64,000 nucleotides of DNA from Diphasiastrum complanatum (GCA_029204225.1 CM055104.1:28526253-28590252), one strand, 5' to 3'; shown: positions 1-12,802, numbered from the stretch's first letter. The notes: a model not told the origin generated them from the letters alone. Numbers and translations: made by a program.

Positions 1-419
1 TGTAACTTTGACAATTTCCTATAGCTAGCTAGATAACCTACACAAACTAAACATCTACACCACAACTGATTCATATTCATTACAAGTGTTAAAAATAGTT
101 GCTTTCTCTACCACAGTATAAGTGCGATTTTCTAATGGGATATAAAGATGAATCGTTCAATGCAAATAGTAATCACAATTTTGAAATTGATATGTTGATT
201 CACTAAGTATGGAATACAGTACTACACATGAAACATCATTTACAAATTGTAATTTAGACAACGATATTGGGTGCGAATCACATTACCTCAGATATGTCTA
301 AGATTACCGGAGTATTGGACAGTCCAACTAGTCATGAATGTCGTTTTCCATTGCCCATGCAATCCTATTCCGTTTACCATTTGGCACTTGCTTTGTCACA
401 GTCGGTCAGTGAAGAACAA
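1..419. other. AT-rich sequence, nothing recognised
   Basis: No domain, RNA gene or repeat could be supported here. A short open frame runs into the repeat that follows, but its protein has no motif and its reading passes through repetitive DNA. Confidence 0.4.
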
Positions 420-1063
420 ACCATCGTAGATCTGATTTTTGGCTGTGGGCAACGATCAGAGACTGCAATAGGTCTGATCTTTGCCTCAGATTAAAAAGGT
501 AGGGCCCAAATAGGGTTTTGAGATCGTCTACATGCTTTGGGCCTGATTTTTCACTGTAAACAACGATGGGGAAGCCACAATTGATCTGATTCATGACCGT
601 AGGACCTCAAAAGGTCGCAGACAGACCAAAGGCTATAACCAGGCCTCAGATAGACTGTGCAAGTCACTGGCTGGCTGGTACAGCCCATAGATAGGTGTAA
701 TAGGCCGTTGACAGGCTTTGCAGGCCCCAAAACAGGTCGTAACAAGTCTTGGATGTCGCAAATAATTGATTTTTGGCTACATAGGGTCGCAGACAAGTCA
801 CACGAGCATTTACCAGGCTGTGGGCAGGCGGTACAGGTCGCGGAACAACAAAAGGGCCTGCAAACTGGCCGCAGACAAATTGTGACAGACTTTTGCAAGC
901 TGTGGGCAGCGATAAGAGGTAGAAAACTTTTGATTTTTGGTGATTTCCAGTGATGGGTAGGTCATAGTAGACCGCAAACGGGTCGCCGCAGGTCTGAAAC
1001 ACAGTAGGAGGCCGCAAATAGGGCTTGGAGGTCACTGGCAAACTGGTGGTTGGCTGCTGGGAT
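420..1063. repeat. Degenerate tandem-like repeat region
   Basis: Words of the type GGTCGCAGACA, GGCTGTGGGCA and GGCCGCAAA recur every few tens of bases (near 609, 783, 820, 832, 863, 900, 975, 1010). The spacing is irregular and the copies are diverged, so this reads as an old tandem array or a retroelement leader rather than coding DNA. It is clearly richer in G and C than both flanks. Several open frames cross it on both strands, as expected for such composition, and none looks like a protein. Confidence 0.5.
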
Positions 1064-2190
1064 GGTTGCTAGGATGTGGACAACGAACTAGTGTTGCAAT
1101 CCATCGATTATGGATCACTGATGATACAAATGCAGGACCAGCGATGGAGCACAAGGTTCAGCGAGTTGTAGACAGCACCAATACGCTCCGAATCCACTTA
1201 GAAATGTGTTATAGGAATCACATTTGCCATAGGATCAAACTTCTTGTGAAAGCAGGGTCGTGACAACAAAAGAAAACTCGGACTACTTGCCCAATTGATC
1301 ACTACAATACGAAATTCCGAACAACATCAACTTGCAATAAACCATCCCTTACTTAACAAAGTTCACCCTAAAGTTGCACTTATTCCGAACAAACAACACG
1401 TATTTCACATAACTCTCCCTAATACTTAACCAAAACATCACACGAACCATTAAGTCTTAACACTCAACACACTCATCACACAACCTTCAACACTCCTCAC
1501 AACCCATAAGACTCAAGGACCAAAGCTAACTTCAAAGCAATCAAACTTTAATCATTGAGATGTAAACGATCCATTCACTCCCCACGTGTGCATGTCTCTC
1601 AACCTTCAACTACAAATGATCACACAAAGAAATATGCTCCAGCGCATCCCTCAACTATGCAAGCAAGCAATGTAAGTATTATCAACAAACAATCCACCAA
1701 CTTCCAATAACAAGATAACATTCACAATACTAACAACCCTTCCCACCATAGTTACCAACACCATCTAATAGGCAATTGACCACAAACAATTTCGAACACT
1801 CACAATGAACTCTCCCAACCAACTCACAATCATTCTGCAATGAACCCATCTCTCAAAATACTCTCACCACTCTCAAGCCATTGGCATTGAACGACCATCA
1901 CTCAAGATTCAGCATAGTACTCTCCCAAATGGCAATACTAACATGGGAAGCAATGAAACTACAAGACACACAAAGTAAAGTTCATCTAACACATCCCACA
2001 CAAAGCACTGGCATTGGTTAACATGAAGCAAGACATATCAGGCAACCAAACAACACTAAGCAACAAACCCAACCTCTACTAACAAGCATGGAGCAATACA
2101 AGACAACAACAACATTCCACATTGTCAAGCTACTCTCAAAACTATCAACTCCCCAATCAGCAACTCCTAAAAATACTAACCCACTAACAT
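1064..2190. other. G-poor, A+C-rich stretch without genes
   Basis: From about 1270 to 2190 the + strand is strongly depleted in G and built from A, C and T. No reading frame of note exists. Such strand asymmetry is common in untranslated parts of LTR retrotransposons, but no LTR ends or primer site could be placed. Confidence 0.4.
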
Positions 2191-2912
2191 TTGAAATACA
2201 AGGAGTTGGCTCCTTCTTATAGGAAAATCCAATGGATCCCCATCACAATGCCATCTTGCTATTCTTCATGCCCTTCAAGCCCTCTTTGCCATTTGTCCCC
2301 AACCCATTTGATAGTACACCTAGTGGCCTCCATAAGAGAGTGGGGGAGTGGTGCATTCAAGGCTCTCTTCCAAAACTAGCCAAGATGCCATTTTTTTCAA
2401 AGGCTAGGGAGGCCATTCAAGTTTCCCCTTTTGTACACCCTAGAAACCCAAAATGTCAATGGCTAGTGAGTGCACCTCCCAAATTTTTTAGCCTCCAAGG
2501 TGGTTTGGCATTTATTATCCAAATTTTGGGTGAGGCCCTTTTTTAGCCCCTATTTTTAGTAGGCGGCCTTCATTTTTCTTTGGGTACCTTCGTTTTTTGG
2601 CCTTTCTTCATTTTTTTCAAGGGTCGTGCACATACTGCTCGTTTTTAAGGGTTTTTGGCCTGTTAGGTAGCCACTTGGCCCGCACATTTCGTTAATTGCC
2701 CATAAATTGTCCAAACTTTGCCATTAGGATTTCTGTAATTCCTCGACACTAAATCCATCTTTCCTGGTCTCGTTTTTACCCAAAATTTTTCTTTCTCGGT
2801 TTTTTTCTTCTGTGGTTGACTTTTTTGGCATTCATGGCTAGGGCTCCCACAACAACACGATTTCCTTGAAAAATACACTAAGTGATCATATATTGGTAAA
2901 AAATGGACTCAG
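2191..2912. other. Unassigned sequence with a weak 104-aa frame
   Basis: An open frame at 2232-2546 (+) would encode 104 residues with no motif I recognise. The downstream part is T-rich. It may be decayed LTR or retroelement leader; no function is proposed. Confidence 0.3.
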
Positions 2913-3060
2913 TGTTGGAAAAAGAGGGTGTGTGAGTTTGAGGAACTAAAATAGCTCAAAAAGAAAACGAACACGAAAAGAAGCGAACTCGAAACTCGAA
3001 CAAGAAACGAACTTGAACAGAAAGTGTTCGTGCGCAGTGGAATGAGCTATATTACTCTTT
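2913..3060 (-). repeat. Inverted fragment of the Copia LTR 3' end
   Basis: Read on the minus strand this segment matches the end of the LTR at 8222-8402 on the plus strand. Shared blocks include TTTCTGTTC, TTCTTGTTCGAGTT, GTGTTCGT and the terminal CCAACA. On the + strand it therefore begins TGTTGG. It sits just outside the duplicated integrase piece, so the Copia cluster is bracketed by two inverted copies of the same LTR end. Divergence and indels are visible, mainly in the outer 60 bases. Confidence 0.65.
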
Positions 3061-3089
3061 TCTGATTATCAGTTGAACTCAGTCTAGAA

Positions 3090-3481
3090 CTCGGAAAGAG
3101 GCATGGATACTTGTATAAATTAAGTCATTGCTTTTCAGCCTCTAGTCAGACGCTTAGTACTTCTATTCATGCAAATAAAAGTTTACTTTGGCATTATAGA
3201 CTTGGTCACTTGAATCATGCTATTGTACAACAAATGTCTAGACAATCTATTGTTCTTGATCTTGACTATCCTCGTGGTAAAGTCGAGTTATTTGTCTGTC
3301 AAGACTGTCTAGTTGGTAAACAAACTAGGAAACCATTTAAATCAAGCCATCAGCACATTGCTAGAGGATTGTTAGACATTGTACATTCAAACATTTGTGG
3401 CCCGATGAAAAATCTTTCGCTGAAGGATGCAAAGTATTTTATAACTTTTATTGATGAATTTTCTAGAAGGACTATGGTGTG
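3090..3481 (+). pseudogene. Copia GAG-pre-integrase/integrase fragment (copy 1)
   Basis: The open frame 3111-3500 encodes a Copia GAG-pre-integrase domain (LLWHYRLGHLNHA, then CQDCLVGK, together an HHCC-type zinc site) and the start of the integrase core up to FITFIDEFSRRTMV. The catalytic region begins with HSNICGP, where the 5158-5769 copy has HSDICGP, so the first catalytic Asp is Asn. The frame ends abruptly where a reverse-strand gag scrap begins. About 390 bases are nearly the same as 5158-5549, so this is a duplicate of that part of the same element. Confidence 0.85.
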
Positions 3482-3496
3482 TTGCATCACTGTGTC

Positions 3497-3712
3497 TTAA
3501 TCGTCTATGATAGATCCGACAGCGGCCATTTGCCTTAGCAGGTTCTTGAATTGATTGATGTAATTCTGCAGGGAATCACCATTCGCTATCTTGAGGGAGT
3601 AAAATTTCTTCTTGAGATGTAGCTTGGAAGCTATATCTCGCATTTCGTTTAGTGTGCTCAAGATGTCCCAGACTTCTTTCGCCTCAGATACATGGCTGAT
3701 CTGGGTATCCAT
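3497..3712 (-). pseudogene. Copia gag (UBN2-type) fragment, reverse strand
   Basis: The 71-residue minus-strand frame has the pattern of the middle of a Copia gag (UBN2) domain: AKEVWDILSTL, KLHLKKKFYSLKI, GDSLQNYINQFKNLLRQMAAVG. It is opposite to the integrase pieces on both sides. It must come from another element or from an inversion, since gag and integrase are co-oriented in an intact Copia. No zinc knuckle follows. Confidence 0.75.
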
Positions 3713-3728
3713 AATGTTGAGAATGATT

Positions 3729-4510
3729 CACGCGAAACAAGCCCTCAAGGCTTGCCAACAGTTCATGGAGAAGAAGGCCCAGCCCACCCCTGTGGTGATT
3801 CCACCGCCACATGTTTTTGATGCTACACAGGCCAGTACAAGCCGGGACCAAAGCCAGCAAGCAACAGGGGGATTTAGTCAAGATCAAGGGTCTGAAGGCC
3901 AAGACCAAGGACCAACGGATACGGGTGCTGAGACGCAAGACCAGGGCCAAGGCGCAGGTACCAGCCAAAGCCAAGAGAAAGGATAGGCCACATCATCCAA
4001 AGGTTCACGCACGATATCTGCCAGCTGGGCCTTCCAAAGACCAAAGTCCGTGGAGGAGAAAATAAATGAATTCCTATCAAAGTATCCCCACAAGTCATCA
4101 AGAGATGGCTGGTAGATATCGTTTTCAGCTCAAACAATAAAGGGCAAGGTACTGCAAGCATTGCCTGCCCTCCAATCACAACCAGAGTGGCGTCAGCAGT
4201 TGTTTGAAAGAGACTCTGCGGCCATCAAGGCCCATGTGACAGGTCCGCAACAATTACGGGTGAACGCGCACTTCCTACCATGTACACGACGATCCAAATG
4301 GGCGGAATGCGCCACCCCTCTGGACAAGTTCACAATCCAAAACTTCAACTGGCCGATCATTCCATCAGAGTACGGTTGGACTATGAATGTAGATGCCAGA
4401 AGGGCTCTCACCACATTCGCGAATCACTATATCGACTATCTTGATCCAACAGTTCGCGCAACAGCCACTTACGCCCGAGACTTAGAGCATCTAATGGGGA
4501 TAGAAACTAA
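3729..4510 (+). pseudogene. Unrecognised Gln-rich ORF fragments between Copia pieces
   Basis: Two plus-strand frames lie here. One (to 3986) ends in a low-complexity tail rich in Q, D and G (QDQG repeated). The other (4161-4535) encodes 124 residues without a domain I know; it carries WRQQLFERD and GWTMNVDARRALTTFANHY. Base composition is richer in G and C than the surrounding Copia DNA, which suggests a separate origin. A structural protein of another retroelement is possible, but I cannot name one. Confidence 0.4.
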
Positions 4511-5158
4511 ATGGGACAATTTCTCACCCCCATAGCCTCGAGTTTCTTAGCTAATTCTCACACCTTGTACACCAACAAGAGCACGACAAAGCAGAAGAAG
4601 AAGAAAGGCCCGAAGCAATCAAAGCCAGACCAAAAACTAGCTCAGCACGAGGAACGGTCGAATCCGCAGACAAAGAAGAAGCTGTTCTGCAGATATCGCA
4701 AACGAAACAACCACGAAATACAAGACAGCCGAATACTTCAAGCCAAGAACAACATCAAAGGGCAGTCGAATCAAGTGGCAAATGCAACTGCAGAAACTCC
4801 ACAGCCTATTCAAGAAGCGGATCATGATGCCTTCATGACCAATCATCAAGGAGCATCTGGCGACAGTTCTTGGTTCCTGGATTCTGGAGCCACTCAGCAC
4901 ATGACTAGCCTCATTGGCTGTTTCAAGTCCTATACACCTTACAATACTCGGAAATTCGTTCATCTTGGCGACAATAGCACACAAGCTATTAAAGGTGAAG
5001 GTACTGTAAGATTATGCTTTGCAAATGATCAGTCTAAGCTACTCTCTAAAGTCCTGTATGTACCAAAGTTATCTACGAATCTGCTCTCTGTAAGCAGAAT
5101 CACAGATCTAGGACATAGAATAGAGTTCGAATGTGATCTAGGAAAGACAAGATCCTAG
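4511..5158 (+). pseudogene. Copia gag C-terminus and aspartic protease
   Basis: The frame starts inside gag in a Lys-rich stretch. The expected CX2CX4HX4C zinc knuckle is degenerate (FCRYRKRNNHEIQDS keeps only one Cys and the His). The retropepsin follows: SSWFLDSGATQHMT holds the catalytic DSG triplet, and LLSKVLYVPKLSTNLLSV is the usual C-terminal block. A stop at 5156-5158 separates it from the integrase frame that starts at once. The protein is normally a domain of a gag-pol polyprotein and processes it inside the virus-like particle. Confidence 0.85.
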
Positions 5159-5769
5159 CACTCGGAAAGAGGCATGGATACTTGCATAAGTTGAGTCATT
5201 GCTTTTCTGCCTCTAGTCAGGCTCTCAGTACTTCAATTCATTCAAATAAAGGTTTACTTTGGCATTATAGACTTGGTCATTTAAATCATGCTGGTGTACA
5301 ACGAATGTCTAGACAATCTATTGTTCTTGATCTCGACTATCCTCGCGAAAAGGTCAAGTTACCTGTCTGTCAAGACTGTCTAGTTGGTAAACAGACTAGG
5401 AAACCATTTAAGTCAAGCCATCAGCATGTTGCTAGAGGATTGCTAGATGTTGTACATTCAGATATTTGTGGCCCGATGAAAAATCCTTCACTGAAGGATG
5501 CCAAGTATTTTATAACCTTTATTGACGAATTCTCCAGAAGGACTATGGTGTACTTCATAAAGAAGAAATCAGAAGCCTTCAACTACTTCAGAATCTTCAA
5601 GGAGCGTGCAAAAAAGGAGATTGGGAGGACGATCAAGGCCCTAAGGTCAAACAACGGTGGAGAATATATCTCTGTTGAGTTTAAGGAGTACTGCCAAAGC
5701 CAAGTCATTGAGCAGCAATTCATCACTCCTTACAGTCCTCAGTCTAATGGCTTAGCTGAGAGGAAGGTG
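5158..5769 (+). pseudogene. Copia integrase (copy 2), catalytic Asp lost
   Basis: The GAG-pre-integrase region (LLWHYRLGHLNHA, CQDCLVGK) is followed by the integrase core. The first catalytic Asp is in HSDICGP. The second, expected in the form SDNGGEY, reads SNNGGEY, so it is Asn. The Glu is in SNGLAERK. After ERK the frame runs into unrelated DNA, so the C-terminal part is displaced to beyond 6226. Family knowledge says all three acidic residues are needed for strand transfer, so this copy is predicted inactive. Confidence 0.85.
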
Positions 5770-6226
5770 ATGTTCCAGTCTCCATTGACTATGATAAAAT
5801 GCACTCTTTTTGGTGCCTTTACAAAAGCAGCCACACTTTGCGTGGCTTGCCTGCTCCAACACCCCACTAAGCAAGCACATGGCGAATGACACCCCCATTT
5901 GCTCGTATAGGAATCCACTTGGCTATGATACTAGCCACTTTTGGGGTCAAGTGAGAAAAAGATGGTTGGCTAGGCAGTGGAGATGGGATCCCACGAGTGG
6001 CTCGTTGGTGCCACAATGCACGATATTGTCTACTAGACCGGATTGTTGCCACTTCCAGCTATCGACAACCTCCTAGTTGGGGCACTCGAGAATCTTGCTC
6101 AAATGCTAGACTCTAACTCGACAGTCCTTGTAGACAATAAGAGTTCTTACCTCTGGTCGAATATGCTAAATGTATGCTATCGCATGCATCGTTGCCCAAG
6201 AGATTTTAAGCTGAAGCTGTCTCCAC
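5770..6226. other. Unrelated insertion splitting the Copia integrase
   Basis: The integrase frame stops after AERK near 5765 and resumes near 6227 with PHEVWIGSKPSLKNL, a normal later block. The ~460 bases between carry no retroelement motif and only chance open frames. Clear target duplications or terminal repeats were not found by eye, so its class is unknown. Confidence 0.5.
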
Positions 6227-7319
6227 TGCAGCTTACGTCCAGAATAGATGTTCAACCAAGGCCCTCTCAGACAAGACACCCCACGAGGTGTGGATAGGCT
6301 CTAAGCCTTCTTTGAAGAACCTAAAAGCATTGCCTACGCGCATATCCCAAAGGACACAAGGAAGAAATTGGACTTCCAAGGTCTCAAGACCATCCTGATC
6401 GGATATACTTCGTCTGATAACACTTACAAGTTGTACGATCATGATACCCAGCAAATCTTGTATAGCCCGGATAGAGTCTTTATCGAGGATCAGTTCGTCA
6501 GCCTCAAAGGCAAGGATATTGCTCAAGAAGAACCTCAATCACCTGCCATTAACACAATAGTCCGAGCTTCAGTCTCAGGCATATGTATTGTCGACCCACT
6601 TCGAGACATCAAATCAGACGAAGATGTTGCTGCTACCCAACAACAAGTCCCAGGAGCGGTTCATCAATCGAATCCTCCCAGAAGATCAAGCCGAGTGCGC
6701 ACATAGCCCACAAGGTATACTCCTGAGTCTGCTTGTCTCTTAATGCAAGAACCGACGACAGTCGAAGTGGCACTTAGCCACCCAGACTCTGATCTCTGGA
6801 GAGAAGCCATGGACATAGAGTATTCCTCTCTGATCAAGAATCAGACATGGTCATTAGTCGAAGCTCCTATTGGTTGCAATATCATTGATTGCAAATGGAT
6901 CTTTAAGATCAAGTAAGCAATTGATCGAAGGAAGGCTAGACTGGTAGCACGAGGATTCACCCAGATCCTGAATGTCGACTACAGTGAGACTTTTAGTCCA
7001 GTCGTCAAACATTCATCGATCCAAATGCTCTTGTCTTATGCTGCAACTGCCGACCTCGAAGTACATCTAGGAGTAAGCACATTGAGATCAGATATCACTA
7101 CATCAGCCAACCCTAGATTTCATTCTAGGAGTAAGCACATTGAGATGAGATATCACTACATCAGGGGCAAGGTTCTCGACAGAGAGGTGAGCTTAACGTA
7201 CTGCAAAACGCAGGACATGGTTGCAGAGATCTTCACGAAAGCACTCAGTGTTAATGCACACAACAAATTTTGTGCATTACTCAGTCTGAAGATCAAGGCA
7301 TTCACGGATCCAGATTAAG
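6227..7319 (+). pseudogene. Copia integrase tail, RT N-terminus and RNase H tail (core deleted)
   Basis: The order is: integrase C-terminal block (TPHEVWIGSKPSLKNLKA, ILIGYTSSDNTYKLYD), a spacer, then the start of Copia RT (LWREAMDIEYSSLIKNQTW, CKWIFKIK, VARGFTQ, YSETFSPVVKHSSIQ). Immediately after LSYAATADLEV the sequence jumps to the end of RNase H (HSRSKHIEMRYHYIRGKV, MVAEIFTKALS). The whole YVDD-containing RT core and most of RNase H are gone. A stop follows LFKIK-type residues near 6916, and frameshifts occur near 6330. The polypurine tract is at 7316-7325, just after the stop. Confidence 0.85.
7066..7164 (+). repeat. 41-bp direct repeat at the RT/RNase H deletion
   Basis: A 41-base unit beginning TCTAGGAGTAAGCAC and ending ACTACATCAG occurs at 7066-7106 and again at 7124-7164 with one mismatch. 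It lies exactly where the RT core is missing, in the RNase H tail, so it marks the deletion junction. Confidence 0.85.
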
Positions 7320-7325
7320 GGGGGG

Positions 7326-8402
7326 TGTTGGATTTATTCCCTCTACTCTCCTCAAATCCCATTTTAATCTGCCTCCATTCATGCTGCATATCTACTAACG
7401 TTGTCCCGCAGTCTGCATATTTACACGCAAATTTGCACAGATGAAGAAAAGAGAACACTGTCTTACAGAATGCCAAAGTTGCCCTAAAAGCAAAGGCACC
7501 CTGTAAATCTTATCCTAAGGCTACTCGTAAGAGTGACGCACTTTTTGCATTGTCATCACCAACGATCACTTCAGCACTGACTGACGTCGCACCCTTTTCA
7601 CGCTCACCCCATGCAGTTGCGCTAATAGACTGGACAACGACTGCAGCCACCTACGATCTCTTACAGACAACACATTCACTCTGTACTTTCCACATCTGCA
7701 CACCTGTAATATAATGTATATATACTGGATACCATTTGTGTATTCAGGTTAACGAGATTAATTATTTATGCCTTGCGCATTGATTCTTGATTGTCAGCAA
7801 TAAGGTTTTATCTCTTTACAGATTGCATAAGCTTCGTAGGACACGCGGTTTCATTTGCTATTGTCTTGTGCTCTACCGCATTATTGACATGTATACATGA
7901 TATACTTAATCTGATACAGTTCTTTGTTTTGCGTTCAGATCTATGTTAATATTGCTATGCTTATCATTCATTCTGTCTGATCTTTCTGGTAATAGACGAC
8001 TAACATTTGGTCTTGTCTTTCGTGAATCATTCGCGACTAATTATCATTCGAGCACCGTCTATCTCTTCGCGAATCATTTGCAATGAATAGTTTGTCTTAA
8101 TATTCGCGACAAACCATTCTTCTGGAGCTTCATTCATTTATTAAAGTTTGGCTACATAATCAAGAACGACTGTGATTCCCATCACTACCGTTTTGTTCGT
8201 TTTGATAGGCATAGTCATGCTTACGGAGAGAGTCGTATAGCTCGTTCCGCTGCTCATGAACATTTTCTGTTCGAGTTCATTTCTCGTTTGTTTCTTGTTC
8301 GAGTTCGTGTCTCGTTCGTGTTCGTCTTACCTCTTTGAGCTTATTTTTCGTTTCTAACATACGACACATTTTCTCAACTCGTTCATCTCCCTCTCTCCAA
8401 CA
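7326..8402 (+). mobile_element. 3' LTR of the Copia element
   Basis: It starts TGTTGG straight after a run of G (polypurine tract, 7316-7325) and most plausibly ends CCAACA at 8402, giving matching TG...CA ends and a length of about 1,077 bases. A TATA-like TATATATAC at 7717-7725 fits a U3 promoter. The distal part carries TTCGTG/TTCGAG words that also occur inverted at 2913-3060. No matching 5' LTR is in the window in direct orientation. The right end is inferred and could lie earlier. Confidence 0.6.
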
Positions 8403-8555
8403 ATCTCGTCGAGATTTCTTCGACTCGCACTCTCACTCTGTCTTCGTAAAAATTCCTCTCTAAGCTTACGGTATCGTTCTAATCGGGATTCTGTATCTGA
8501 CATACACTAGAAATGGAGATGGATGTGTCAGTTTTCTTATAACTTTCCTAAGCTA

Positions 8556-8573
8556 TCCCCAGCAACGGCGCCA
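8556..8573 (-). other. Primer binding site of a minus-strand Tat/Athila-like Gypsy element
   Basis: Read on the minus strand the site is TGGCGCCGTTGCTGGGGA, the primer-site form seen next to LTRs of Tat/Athila-type Gypsy elements. It implies a 5' LTR to the right (from 8579) and an internal region to the left, which has been lost against the Copia LTR. Confidence 0.7.
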
Positions 8574-8578
8574 AAAAT

Positions 8579-9580
8579 TGGTATATGTCGTATTATACCA
8601 ACAAGGTTAATATAGATTTTGTAGTAAATGATGTCGAACCCACAGAGGACAACGTTAGAAAGTTATGTATTTGGTACAATTTATGATTTATTTTGAGTGA
8701 AGTGGCTTCGGGTGTTATTTTGGTTGTCAACAGACATTAGAAAGTAACCAGTATTACTTATGTTGGGGTGTGTAGTGTTAATAATTCCAAAACAGCAGTC
8801 TTGCCTCTATCAAATCGAATGAAACACGTTCAGATGAGATTTTATCGGAGTAGTACAACAATACTACACTCCAGCTGATTAAGGTGTCAACAGAGAGTCG
8901 TAAAATGTTCGATGTATTCATGGTTGTGTAGACAATTAATTAATCGCGTTCGCAAACTGTTCGTTTCTAGACAGAAGTCCTCAACAACTTAAGTCCAAGG
9001 TTTTGGTTAAAGAGCACGAATAGTTTTAGAGCACATTAGAAACTTATGTCAATTACAATCAGGAACACAGATCAAAGACTCAATTCTTCAGACAGAGACT
9101 GTCGTCTCAAATTTATACATACAGTTTAATTCAATGATTGTGCTAGACTGTACCAAATGCAGACGTTATTCGAGTGCCGAAAAGAAAGTATTCGCGATAG
9201 ACGAATAAGATGATTTTAAGACAATTCTTTAGAGCATGTTTTATGGATACACAACAAACGACTATAATGCGCTAGAGAGTCTGTCTGATCAGAGAGTAAT
9301 TCATGTAATGCGTTAGAGATTGCTAGTAGACTCAGGATCACTCACACTCAACAATGCGGAACAGAGATAAGGGAGAATAACTCTCAACACTCTATTCACT
9401 TCTTCAACCTCTTACAAATACATAAACTCTTCTCTCTCGATGGTCAAGACTGAAGCATGAGATCAATATATGTTCTACGGGACGAACAAACACACCTCTC
9501 AAACAATAGGTGCGTCGCTCCCGCGAAAAAGTCTAGTTAACAATTAGATTGAGTATATGTTCAATTATACCATAAGAGGT
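8579..9580 (-). mobile_element. Probable LTR next to the minus-strand primer site
   Basis: The plus-strand text starts TGGTATATG just after the primer site and contains a near-palindrome (TTGGTATA ... TATACCAA, 8579-8602). The far end is uncertain; ...TTATACCA near 9575 is a candidate because it mirrors the start. No coding potential. Confidence 0.45.
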
Positions 9581-10450
9581 ATATTTAACTAAGGGTTAAA
9601 ATTACTCTAGTTTAGCATGTCGATTCATATCTAGTCGTGGACGACCTAATGAAGGCTATCCAAGACAATGTCTTCCCTTTTAAAGGTCTTGCCCTTAAAT
9701 ACAAGGCAAGTACTTAGGAGATATATTCCCGAAAAATGACTTAGGCCTCTTCATGATTTATATTTATCCAGCTCATATCTTCATTTTCGAGTATATCATG
9801 CCATATTTAGTTTGATATTCAATATTTAACAATTTCATGACAGCACATGATTCTTAGGTATGTTGAGTAATTTCCAATTCTACTTGAGTTGAGATTTCAG
9901 ATTAGCACTTTGGAAGTGTAAATCTATTTACTCCAGTATTTTATTGAGTCCTATGGATCTCGCATTTTTTGTTAAGTGAATTGCTTTTGCTTATCAAGAG
10001 TTTTGCTAACCTTAGTGGATTGTATTCTACTACAGATTGTAGTCTATATGTGTTTGTGTACAAGTTCAATCTATTAACTTGTTAGAGTAACTACAGTACT
10101 CTAGTTTGAGTTATAATTGTCCGAGACTTGATGGATCTCCTAGAGATTTTAGTTGATTGAATTGTTGTATTTTAAATTTTTTTGGATATTCTAAGAATAT
10201 TTGTACCAAGAAGCACTATCATCTACAAGAAATTGTGGATGGATTTTAGACTATCTAAAAAATGAATTTCTTTTTAGCTTTTGGTTTTGATCTCTGAAAT
10301 AAAGAAGTTGATTCATCCAGTGATTCATGTAATTGGAATTACACGAAGGTGATGAACTTTTATTTGGAGAAGATCAACCCGTTTGAAATATTTATTGCTT
10401 AGTGTATCTTTGGATTTTGAGTTGGTACTCCTGTGTAGAGTCAAGCAATT
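9581..10450. other. AT-rich sequence, no gene recognised
   Basis: No domain or repeat was found. It precedes a plus-strand Gypsy pol tail and may be decayed retroelement interior. Confidence 0.35.
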
Positions 10451-10596
10451 GTATGAATGTTGCGTCTGAGTAATTATTCAAAAGGAAAGATCAGACTAAG
10501 GATAATAATTCCTGGTTAAAAACTGAAAGCTTAAGGAATAATTTCATGTCTTCTCTTCTCCATTTTGGGGACAAAACCAGTTTAAGGGAGGAAGAA
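10451..10596 (+). pseudogene. Gypsy pol C-terminus and polypurine tract
   Basis: In the frame at 10546-10599 the residues HFGDKTSLREEECHG match the acidic tail that ends many plant Gypsy pol proteins (compare SFEDRTCLRGE and RSEDRTCLRGEEC elsewhere in this window). The coding purine run AAGGGAGGAAGAA doubles as the polypurine tract, directly before an LTR start. Confidence 0.6.
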
Positions 10597-11000
10597 TGTC
10601 ATGGCCATATTTTGTTAAGTACATGGAATAGTCCTAACATGGTAGATGGGCCCTCCGGTGTTCAAGATTATCGGTCACGCCGAGATTTAATTCCATGTCA
10701 AGGCCTATTTGTGCTATTTACGTTGAGAGGACCCAGACACTCTAATTGAGACATATGGAGCAGTGCATGTACGTGTGACAGATATAGGCAAGAGGACTGC
10801 ATGAACAAATGTGACCTATTTATAGTTTGACCTACATGGGGATTGCATGGGTTCATGCACATAAACTACTCTCTATATATTGAGGTAGGGATTCTCCTGT
10901 TGACAACTTGGGTTCAGGTTACCGGTTGCTCTCTTCTTCTCTTGCTTTCACATAGCATGGCTCGGGGGCTAGATCCAGGATTGATCTAGGTTTGGTTGGG
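10597..11000 (+). mobile_element. Gypsy 3' LTR, start defined
   Basis: The LTR starts TGTCATGGCC after the polypurine tract. A TATA-like CTATATATTG at 10873-10882 would be its promoter. The end was not determined; no second copy is in the window. Confidence 0.5.
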
Positions 11001-12794
<1,794 letters not shown>

Positions 12795-12802
12795 GGCTCC
12801 CA

